DNA from: Candidatus Zixiibacteriota bacterium
GTDB taxonomy: Bacteria; Zixibacteria; MSB-5A5; GN15; JAAZOE01
NCBI GenBank assembly: GCA_036480375.1
Contig: JAZGGI010000016.1
Coordinates: forward strand, 96,682-156,805
Direction: 5' to 3'
Length of the DNA stretch: 60,124 bases
In this document: positions 1 through 7,052 of the stretch, one piece after another
How positions within the stretch are numbered: position 1 is the first letter of the stretch
Layout of the letters: each line of letters opens with the position of its first letter
The notes under the pieces: generated by a model
What the model saw: only the letters and a program-made list of their open reading frames with translations
The model's database searches: none
Told to the model about the DNA's origin: nothing
Made by a program: the position numbers and the translations under genes

Positions 1-1225
1 CGTAGCCGCTTTTGATGCCGAGGATGGCGTGATTTCTCCGGGCGGAATAGGGTTTGACATTAATTGCGGGATGCGGTTAATCCGAACAAATTTAACTATT
101 CAGGAGATAAAACCGAAATTATCTCAACTCATAGACGAGCTATTCAAAACAATACCGTCCGGCGTGGGATCAAAAGGACTGGTAAGGCTCAATCGTAAGG
201 AATATAGCCAATTAATGCTCAACGGTTCAAAATGGTGCCTTGAAAATGGCCGGGCGACAGAATTAGATATTGAAAATACTGAAACGGAGGGATGGGTTGA
301 AGGGGCTGATGTCCAGGCCGTTTCTGAAAAGGCGGCCAATCGCGGCCTCAATCAGATGGGGACATTGGGGTCGGGCAATCATTATCTGGAAATAGAGGTT
401 GTGAGAAAAGACGGTATTATTGATAAAAATACGGCGCGGGGTTTCGGCATTTCTGAAGCCGGACAGGTCGTTATCGCGGTTCATTGCGGATCGCGAGGAT
501 TCGGGCATCAAATAGCGACCGATTATTTGAAGATTTTTACGGCCAAACGAAACAATTATAAACTAAATATTAAAGACAGGGAATTGGCGGCAGCGCCGAT
601 AAAGTCGCCTGAGGGACGAGCATACTATTCGGCGATGGCCTGCGCGGCCAATAGCGCCTTTGCTAATCGTCAGATTATAACGCATTATATACGCAAAGTG
701 TTTGAAAATGTGTTTGGGCTTTCGGCATCTCAGTTGGAGCTGGAAACGGTTTATGATGTGGCGCATAATATCGCCCGATTCGAAAATTATAATATTGATG
801 GTCAATCCCGAAAGGTTCTTGTTCATCGTAAAGGGGCTACGCGGTCGTTTGGTCCCGGTAATTCTGAAATTCCGGAGGCCTATCGAGCGTTGGGGCAGCC
901 GGTGATCGTCGGCGGTTCGATGGAATCCGGTTCGGCGCTGTTTGTCGGCACTGAAAAAGCCGAAAATGAGTATTTTGGTTCGACAGTACACGGTTCCGGA
1001 CGGGTTATGTCTCGTTCCAAGGCCAAAAAGAAAATCAGGGGAGACGAACTTCAGCGAGATATGCTCAAAAGGGGCATTACCGTCAAGACCGGATATTTGA
1101 GGGGCTTGGCTGAAGAGGCCGGATTTGCCTATAAGAATATTGATGAAGTGTCAAACGCGGTCAATCGGCTGGGGCTGAGTAAAATTGTCGCGCGTTTTTA
1201 TCCGGTGGCAAATATTAAGGGTTAA
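1..1225 (+). CDS. rtcB: RtcB-family RNA-splicing ligase, 5' end cut by window edge
   Basis: RtcB joins RNA 2',3'-cyclic phosphate or 3'-phosphate ends to 5'-OH ends, using GTP and Mn2+, in tRNA splicing or RNA repair. The reading frame is open from base 2 (VAAFDAEDG), so the GTG at 29 is not the true start. About 408 residues are visible; the family is usually about 480, so roughly 70 N-terminal residues lie outside. The metal and GTP-binding signatures are all present: Cys in DINCGMRL, Asn-His in GSGNHYLEIE, His in AVHCGSRGFGH, His in DVAHNIARFE, and the guanylated-His region HGSGRVMSR. There is no intein between these blocks, although RtcB is a common intein host. The partner archease gene is not seen downstream and could be upstream, outside the window. 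Confidence 0.96.
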   Translation, partial: VAAFDAEDGVISPGGIGFDINCGMRLIRTNLTIQEIKPKLSQLIDELFKTIPSGVGSKGLVRLNRKEYSQLMLNGSKWCLENGRATELDIENTETEGWVEGADVQAVSEKAANRGLNQMGTLGSGNHYLEIEVVRKDGIIDKNTARGFGISEAGQVVIAVHCGSRGFGHQIATDYLKIFTAKRNNYKLNIKDRELAAAPIKSPEGRAYYSAMACAANSAFANRQIITHYIRKVFENVFGLSASQLELETVYDVAHNIARFENYNIDGQSRKVLVHRKGATRSFGPGNSEIPEAYRALGQPVIVGGSMESGSALFVGTEKAENEYFGSTVHGSGRVMSRSKAKKKIRGDELQRDMLKRGITVKTGYLRGLAEEAGFAYKNIDEVSNAVNRLGLSKIVARFYPVANIKG

Positions 1226-1269
1226 GATAATTAAATTTCCTAGCCGTACGAGAACAATAATTCTATACG

Positions 1270-1288
1270 TGTTGTTATATCAACAACA
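1270..1288. repeat. Short perfect inverted repeat between rtcB and receptor gene
   Basis: A 7-base perfect dyad (TGTTGTT / AACAACA) with a 5-base centre lies 150 bases before the receptor gene. No T-run follows, so it is not a convincing terminator. It could be an operator for the receptor-YfiR-kinase operon or chance in AT-rich DNA. The rest of the 1226-1439 gap shows no gene. Confidence 0.3.
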
Positions 1289-1390
1289 TAAGGGCCATAC
1301 TTAAAGCATAATATTAACTACTTATTTTTAATTGGCTTTTGTATTCACTTCTTGAACGCAATCCCGATTTTATCAAGTTATAGAGTCTTA

Positions 1391-1418
1391 TTGACGATAA
1401 CTTTACTATTGATATGTA
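1391..1418 (+). promoter_or_regulatory. Candidate sigma70-type promoter of the receptor-YfiR-kinase operon
   Basis: TTGACG at 1391-1396, a 16-base spacer and TATGTA at 1413-1418 (or TGTAAT with 18 bases). It lies just before the Shine-Dalgarno AAAGGAG at 1428-1434 and the ATG at 1440. This is a match by eye only. Confidence 0.4.
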
Positions 1419-1439
1419 ATTATTTTGAAAGGAGCTCAG

Positions 1440-3608
1440 ATGTATATACCCGATATTGGAATTAGCATAATGCGGACGTATAAGGTCTGTGTTGTATCTA
1501 TTTGCCTATTATCGTTTTTTTCGATGGCTGTTTGTGCCGGAGAGGTATCTGACATTAACGAGTTGGATTTTGATGGACTGTTGGATGATATCGTTTTTTC
1601 TGCGTCAAGGCATGCTGAAACCCTTGAAGAATCTCCGGCCAATGTATTTATCATCACCAAGGAGATGATAGATAATTTCGGATTTTTAGATATAGGTGAG
1701 GCTCTATCGGTAGTACCCGGTTTGTATATCACCGATGATTATTCTCTTTCACAAATCGGGGTACGAGGCATTTCCGCTTTTGGCGCTTGGAATTCACATG
1801 TAATGGTACTGGTCAATGGGCGGCCGATAACAGAACAATATGCCGGAACGAATAGTATTGATTTACCGGGCGTTGATATCGGAGATATCGAACGAATTGA
1901 AGTTATCAAAGGTCCGTCGTCTTCTATTTACGGCAGTAACGCATTCTTTGGTATTGTGAATTTAATTACGCATCAGGCTACCGATGATGAGTTGTCGCTT
2001 CGAAGTTCGTATTATTCTGAAATGGGACAAAGAAGCGGAAGTTATCGTCTATTTCACAGAGTAAATAATGATTTTCAGATTACTTCATTCGGGACGATTT
2101 TTGATCGAAAGGGCAATAGGCTGTATTTTGAGGAATTCAGTGATTTAAGCGACGGAACGCTTCTGAGCCTTGATGATGACGGGTACAATCAATTCTACCT
2201 GGACTCGACTGATTTTACGGGCGGCTATGCGGATCAGAAGAACCGAATGGAAAAATATTTTTCGCATCACCAGATAAACTGGAAGAAGTTTTACGCAACA
2301 TTACACTTCTCCAAAATGATAACCCGATTGGCTCATTCGGCATGGGGGTCGTTATTCGCCAAGGAGGATAATCATTATCGGGAAAAGAGGAATTATTTTG
2401 ATGTCGGGTACAGTAACGCTCTTTCTGAAAAAGTTGAAATTGATGCCCGGTTTTTCTACAATTATTATGAATGGTCCGATCATATCCTGTATAATTATGC
2501 CGAGTGGGAGGTGTCGCCTATTTATTTGCCGGGGCCAATCTGGGCTGATTATGAATTCAATGAATGGTATGGTGGGGATGTAAGAATTCACCTTAATCTA
2601 AGTGAAAAGAATAACATTCATTTGGGGGGCGATTTTCAGCTTCATAAAATATGGCACAGTTCCGGGGAAACCGATGCGGGTGGAGAAAGGGTTTTATCAA
2701 ACGTTATCCCTTCTGAAAACCAAAGAAATGATGGGCAAATATTTAATATTTTTGTTCAGAATGATTACAAATTTTCGGATAAGTTGAAAACCGTGGCCGG
2801 CTTACATTTTAATTACTATTCATATACAACCGCAGGTATAACGCCCAAAGCGGCGATTATTTATAAGCCTGAAAAAAACGCGAATCTGAAGTTTATTGTC
2901 AGCCGCGGTTTTCGTTCACCGTCATTTTATGAAATAACATATACAGATGAGGAGTATTACGCTCCGAATCCCGATCTGGAACCGGAAAATATTACCAGTT
3001 TTGAATTGATTGCATCTTATGACTTTCCTTATGGAGTTTCGTTTGAAATAGCGGGTAACCACAGCCGTATGGCTGATTTAATTCTTCAATCATATCTTGA
3101 TATTTCCGACCCAAATCATCCGGGCGAGGATTTTGTTGATGGAACTTTACAATTCCGCAATAGCGGAAAACTGCATTCCAATAGTATTGAATTGAGTTTC
3201 AAAAGGAATCCGATTTACCGTCTAAGCGGTTTTGGGAATATTACGTATCAAAAGCTTGACAATTCCTCCGGAAGCGAAGATGGTGTCGCCTATAATTCGC
3301 CTCGGTGGTTGGGGAATTTGGGAGTAACATACCAAGTCCTTCCGCGAAAAATAAATTTATCATCGCGCATAAGATATATATCGACCAGGGCACTATGGGA
3401 TGGTACCTGGCTGAAGAGTAATACCTTAGTTGACGTTAATATTTATGCTCCGAAATTATTCGGTCAAACCAGCTTTACCCTGGGAGTAAAGAACTTATTT
3501 GACGAAGAATATCGTGAGCCGATGGCTTATGATTATTATCCAACGGCAAGTATTGTACGTCCGGGGCGATCCATATATTTAAAATTATCTACCGCGCTGA
3601 ATTGGTAG
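1440..3608 (+). CDS. TonB-dependent outer-membrane receptor
   Basis: An outer-membrane gated barrel that takes up a bound ligand (siderophore, cobalamin-like or other) using TonB energy. The start is ATG 1440, 5 bases after AAAGGAG; a TTG at 1425 overlaps that ribosome site. The protein has 722 residues. A signal peptide core (MRTYKVCVVSICLLSFF) begins at the in-frame ATG 1470 and ends near AVCAGE, so 1470 is an alternative start. The plug domain follows (SASRHAETLEESPANVFIITKEMI, GVRGIS, VMVLVNGRP, IERIEVIKGPSSSIYG). The barrel ends with a C-terminal aromatic segment (LKLSTALNW). It resembles vitamin B12 and ferri-enterochelin type receptors, but the ligand cannot be read from sequence. It is the first gene of a set with a YfiR-like protein (gap 24 bases) and a hybrid kinase, so its ligand may also be a signal. 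Confidence 0.93.
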   Translation: MYIPDIGISIMRTYKVCVVSICLLSFFSMAVCAGEVSDINELDFDGLLDDIVFSASRHAETLEESPANVFIITKEMIDNFGFLDIGEALSVVPGLYITDDYSLSQIGVRGISAFGAWNSHVMVLVNGRPITEQYAGTNSIDLPGVDIGDIERIEVIKGPSSSIYGSNAFFGIVNLITHQATDDELSLRSSYYSEMGQRSGSYRLFHRVNNDFQITSFGTIFDRKGNRLYFEEFSDLSDGTLLSLDDDGYNQFYLDSTDFTGGYADQKNRMEKYFSHHQINWKKFYATLHFSKMITRLAHSAWGSLFAKEDNHYREKRNYFDVGYSNALSEKVEIDARFFYNYYEWSDHILYNYAEWEVSPIYLPGPIWADYEFNEWYGGDVRIHLNLSEKNNIHLGGDFQLHKIWHSSGETDAGGERVLSNVIPSENQRNDGQIFNIFVQNDYKFSDKLKTVAGLHFNYYSYTTAGITPKAAIIYKPEKNANLKFIVSRGFRSPSFYEITYTDEEYYAPNPDLEPENITSFELIASYDFPYGVSFEIAGNHSRMADLILQSYLDISDPNHPGEDFVDGTLQFRNSGKLHSNSIELSFKRNPIYRLSGFGNITYQKLDNSSGSEDGVAYNSPRWLGNLGVTYQVLPRKINLSSRIRYISTRALWDGTWLKSNTLVDVNIYAPKLFGQTSFTLGVKNLFDEEYREPMAYDYYPTASIVRPGRSIYLKLSTALNW

Positions 3609-3632
3609 CTGGGTGGAAAGCGGCTATTTGAA

Positions 3633-4238
3633 ATGATTTTTGGGTTGAAATATATCAATAGAGGCGCGTTGTATTTGGCTTTATTAAACGCGATATTTAT
3701 TATCGGTGTATATGGCCATCAGGCGGATCGAGTGGATCCAAAGCTGAGCCTGCCTCTATTTTTAAAAATTATCACATGTGACTTCAATTTTAATTCTGAT
3801 AAATTTGAAAACGTCCATATCCGGATATTGTATGATAAAGGCAACGCGGATGCTTATGAGGAATACCAAATTGCCTGTGATTTCATGTCTCGAAATTCAG
3901 ATTTAAAAATAGAAGGATTGGATATTATTTTTGAAGGCGTTAACTTTTTCTCACCTGATTCAATTCTTAATGGTTATGACAGCCAAAATTACAATGTATT
4001 AATTATTGCCGGGAATAATGAGAATGGTCTGGAAGAACTTTTAGACAAATTGTCAGAGAGTAATATTCGCACGTTTTCGTTTAATCCCGAGTTAATCAGT
4101 AACGGTATCGCTGTCAGCGTTAAGGCTCAAGAAAAGAAGAATTCAATTATTGTCAATTTGGATGCGGCTCAATCAGAGGGGAGTAAATTTGGAGCTCATT
4201 TGCTTAAAATGTGCAGCATTTATGAAGGGGCCAGATAG
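3633..4238 (+). CDS. YfiR-like (DUF4154) periplasmic protein
   Basis: A 201-residue protein with an N-terminal hydrophobic segment (residues about 10-28, ALYLALLNAIFIIGVYG) that fits a signal peptide. The body follows the YfiR/HmsC plan: an N-terminal helix (LPLFLKIITCDFN), a central strand NVLIIAG, and the typical tail FSFNPELISNGIAVSV, then SIIVNLDAAQSEGSKFGAHLLKMCSIYE, which matches the family pattern INL-AA--AGLK-S--LLKLA-I. In Pseudomonas, YfiR is a periplasmic repressor of the CHASE8 diguanylate cyclase YfiN. The two disulphide cysteine pairs of Pseudomonas YfiR are not conserved here. The gene sits 3 bases before the kinase gene, so the kinase is the likely partner. The assignment rests on motif pattern, not on a profile search. 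No strong Shine-Dalgarno is seen. Confidence 0.7.
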   Translation: MIFGLKYINRGALYLALLNAIFIIGVYGHQADRVDPKLSLPLFLKIITCDFNFNSDKFENVHIRILYDKGNADAYEEYQIACDFMSRNSDLKIEGLDIIFEGVNFFSPDSILNGYDSQNYNVLIIAGNNENGLEELLDKLSESNIRTFSFNPELISNGIAVSVKAQEKKNSIIVNLDAAQSEGSKFGAHLLKMCSIYEGAR

Positions 4239-4241
4239 CTA

Positions 4242-6980
4242 ATGATGAATCTGACGCTCAGGACAAAAATAATCGCATTGGTCGTATCAATAGTTACGGT
4301 TTCTCTCTCATTTTTGATAATACTGACATATGTTCACCTCTCTGATCGATTGCATCAAAATTTGGAAGAAAAGGCAATAAGTATATCCGCTATGGTATCG
4401 AAGAATGTCGGTCCCGGTTTGGATTTTCAGGACAGCATTTATGTCGCGGAAATCGCTTCGGGAGTTTTTGAAGATCAGGATGTTAGAGCTGTTGTTATTT
4501 ATGACGATAATGATGACCATTATTACTCCCACATAAGCGATACAAATTTAATCCGGCTGGCTCAAGGATGTAATCATCCAGATACGCCTGCAATTGAGCA
4601 TGATAACGAATATTGCATTATCAAGTATCCGATTACTTATAAAAACGCCAAAGTAGGGTGTCTATGGCTGGCCATAACCGGCGAAAATATGATGGGTAAG
4701 GTAGCCTCCAGCTTCCTATTCATAATTGGCGGGGCTTTCATAATACTGACTTTGTCGTTTTTTATTGGCTTTGGGATATCCTCTAAAATTGTCAAACCTA
4801 TCAAAATATTTGAAAAGGCGGCCTGCTTAATTAGTTCGGGAAATATGCGGACCCAAATAGAATTGAATGAGCTTGATAAGGACTTTATGCCTCTGGGAAT
4901 GGCATTTAATGATATGCAGGGGGTATTAGGAAAGGCATTTGACGATTTAAATAAATCCCGTGATTTACTTGAATATCAGGTGAAGGAACGAACCAAAGAA
5001 TTAACCAGCGAATTGCTGGAAAGGAAACGCGCGGAGGAAGAGTTAAGCAAATCCAAACAGAAGTTAATGCTCCATGTTCAGCAAACTCCATTGGGTGTCA
5101 TTGAATGGGATTTGGATTTTTGCGTAACTGAATGGAATAAATCCGCTGAAACAATATTTGGATATAGTCGTGAGGAGGCTATCGGATGCCATCCCAAAGA
5201 TATAATCCTGCCGGAATATGAAATCCCTCAATTAGACACGATCTGGGAAAACCTACTAGGCCAAAAGGGCGGTAATCGGAGTACCAATGATAATAGTCAC
5301 AAAGATGGTCGAATTCTCAAATGTGAGTGGTATAATACGCCACTGGTAAATGAAGACGGCGATGTCATTGGCATTGCTTCTCTGGTACAGGATGTTACCG
5401 AACAGCATAGAACTCTTACCGCGTTAAAGGAAGGTGAGGAATTATTACGAGCGACTCTGGAATCCACCGCAGATGGAATATTGGTAGTCAATAATAAGGG
5501 TAGTGTTACGCATGCCAACACCCGCTTCGCTGATATGTGGCATATACCGCCTGATCTATTTGAGAGCCGCGATGATGAAAAACTTTTAACTCATGTATTG
5601 GAACAATTAGAGAATCCTGATGAATTCCTTACTAAGGTACAGGAATTATATAAGTCCGATCTTGAGGCAAAGGACACAATTGGTTTTAAGGATGGCCGCG
5701 TCTTTGAGAGATTTACCTGTCCTTTGGTTCAGGACGCGATGGTGACCGGACGAGTCTGGAGTTTTCGCGATATAACAGACAAGAAACGTGAAGAAGAGCA
5801 ACGGCAGCGTTTGCAGGAACAATTGGAACGAGCCGAGAGGATGGAATCTTTGGGTATTCTGGCCGGCGGTGTGGCACATGATTTGAATAATATGCTGGGG
5901 CCAGTGGTTGGCTACGCTGAATTGATTCTGGCCGGGCTTGACGAGGAAAGTAAAGTCGGCAAAAGAGTCAAAAAGATCGGTAAATCGGCCCAGGATGCCG
6001 CTAATGTCATTCAGGATTTGTTAACTCTGGCGCGACGCGGGCGATATGAGCTGACTGCAATCAATATCAATGAGGTCATAGAATCATATCAGGATTCTCC
6101 CAGTTACTTGAAACTATGTCAAACAAATCCAAATGTTAATATTGATTTAAATTTGGATCCGGATTTACCGAACATTAACGGATCATCGCCTCATTTATTA
6201 AAAGCTGTAATGAATTTGATTGTCAACGCTTTTGATGCCATGCCTGAAGGGGGCGGCCTTACGATTTCCTCAGGCAAAGAAAATATCGATGTATTAATTG
6301 ATGGATATAAAGTTGAAGAACCGGGAGAATATATTGTTGTATGCGTTTCTGATACTGGTATGGGTATCGCCGAAGAGGATATTGGAAAAATATTCGAACC
6401 CTATTATTCTAAAAAGAAAATGGGTACCAGTGGGAGCGGCCTGGGGCTGTCGGTGGTTTATGGTGTTGTCAAAGATCACGGTGGTTATTACGATATTGTG
6501 TCCCGGATTGGGAAAGGCACTAAATTTATATTGTATTTCCCGGTTACCGATGAGCCGACGGAGAATAAATACGAAGCGGATATGAATATATCGGGGACGG
6601 AGACGGTGCTTATTGTTGATGATGTTGAGGAGCAAAGAGATATTGCCGGAGAAATGCTGTCGAGTCTGGGATATAAGGTGGCAACGGCGGAGAATGGCAC
6701 CGAAGCGATAAGTATTTTGAAGGGGCGGAAATTTGATATAATCATTATCGATATGATTATGGAGAAGAATCTGGATGGGCTCGATACCTACCGCAAAATC
6801 CTTGAGATTAAGCAGGGACAAAAGGCGATAATTGTAAGTGGATATTCGGCGACCGAACGGGTAACTGAAATGCAAAAACTTGGCGCCGGAAAGTATGTCA
6901 AAAAGCCATACTCTCGTAAGGCTATAGGCATGGCTCTCAGAAACGAGCTTGATAAAAAGTCTGAATCTATAAAAGTGTAA
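4242..6980 (+). CDS. Hybrid sensor histidine kinase (CHASE8-like-HAMP-PAS-PAS-HisKA-HATPase-REC)
   Basis: A 912-residue inner-membrane kinase. TM1 covers residues 10-31. A periplasmic region of about 40-150 resembles CHASE8 (LDFQDSIYVAEIASGVFEDQDVRAVVIYDD). TM2 covers 156-178. Then come HAMP (180-233), a coiled coil (235-275), PAS at 275-395, PAS at 400-515, HisKA with phospho-acceptor His546 (GGVAHDLNNMLG), HATPase with N box (NLIVNAFDAM), G1 (DTGMGI) and G2 (GSGLGLSVVYG), and a C-terminal REC with Asp837 (IIIIDMIM) and lysine KKPYS. ATG 4242 is followed by a second ATG at 4245. It is placed directly after the YfiR-like gene, and CHASE8 is the domain that YfiR controls in YfiN. I infer that the YfiR-like protein gates this kinase. 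No DNA-binding regulator lies next to it, so the output is unknown. Confidence 0.92.
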   Translation: MMNLTLRTKIIALVVSIVTVSLSFLIILTYVHLSDRLHQNLEEKAISISAMVSKNVGPGLDFQDSIYVAEIASGVFEDQDVRAVVIYDDNDDHYYSHISDTNLIRLAQGCNHPDTPAIEHDNEYCIIKYPITYKNAKVGCLWLAITGENMMGKVASSFLFIIGGAFIILTLSFFIGFGISSKIVKPIKIFEKAACLISSGNMRTQIELNELDKDFMPLGMAFNDMQGVLGKAFDDLNKSRDLLEYQVKERTKELTSELLERKRAEEELSKSKQKLMLHVQQTPLGVIEWDLDFCVTEWNKSAETIFGYSREEAIGCHPKDIILPEYEIPQLDTIWENLLGQKGGNRSTNDNSHKDGRILKCEWYNTPLVNEDGDVIGIASLVQDVTEQHRTLTALKEGEELLRATLESTADGILVVNNKGSVTHANTRFADMWHIPPDLFESRDDEKLLTHVLEQLENPDEFLTKVQELYKSDLEAKDTIGFKDGRVFERFTCPLVQDAMVTGRVWSFRDITDKKREEEQRQRLQEQLERAERMESLGILAGGVAHDLNNMLGPVVGYAELILAGLDEESKVGKRVKKIGKSAQDAANVIQDLLTLARRGRYELTAININEVIESYQDSPSYLKLCQTNPNVNIDLNLDPDLPNINGSSPHLLKAVMNLIVNAFDAMPEGGGLTISSGKENIDVLIDGYKVEEPGEYIVVCVSDTGMGIAEEDIGKIFEPYYSKKKMGTSGSGLGLSVVYGVVKDHGGYYDIVSRIGKGTKFILYFPVTDEPTENKYEADMNISGTETVLIVDDVEEQRDIAGEMLSSLGYKVATAENGTEAISILKGRKFDIIIIDMIMEKNLDGLDTYRKILEIKQGQKAIIVSGYSATERVTEMQKLGAGKYVKKPYSRKAIGMALRNELDKKSESIKV

Positions 6981-6995
6981 CGAATAAAAAAGCGT

Positions 6996-7037
6996 AAAAA
7001 AAAACCGGCCGTATTTGAATATGCGACCGGGTTTTTT
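6996..7037. terminator. Bidirectional intrinsic terminator between convergent genes
   Basis: Stem 7005-7014 with 7021-7030 (CCGGCCGTAT / ATGCGACCGG, one C-A mismatch and one G-T pair). It is flanked by nine A on the left (6996-7004) and six T on the right (7032-7037). It serves the kinase on + and the large receptor on -. Confidence 0.85.
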
Positions 7038-7052
7038 CTTGATTTGATTTTA

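Noticed and set aside
1-1225. Intein inside rtcB
   Set aside because: All catalytic blocks follow each other at normal spacing without an insertion.
1226-1439. Cobalamin or other riboswitch upstream of the first TonB receptor
   Set aside because: The gap is short and AT-rich and I see no B12-box or other conserved riboswitch core.
6294-6875. 193-codon minus-strand frame opposite the hybrid kinase
   Set aside because: Shadow of the HATPase and REC coding region; no recognisable protein features.
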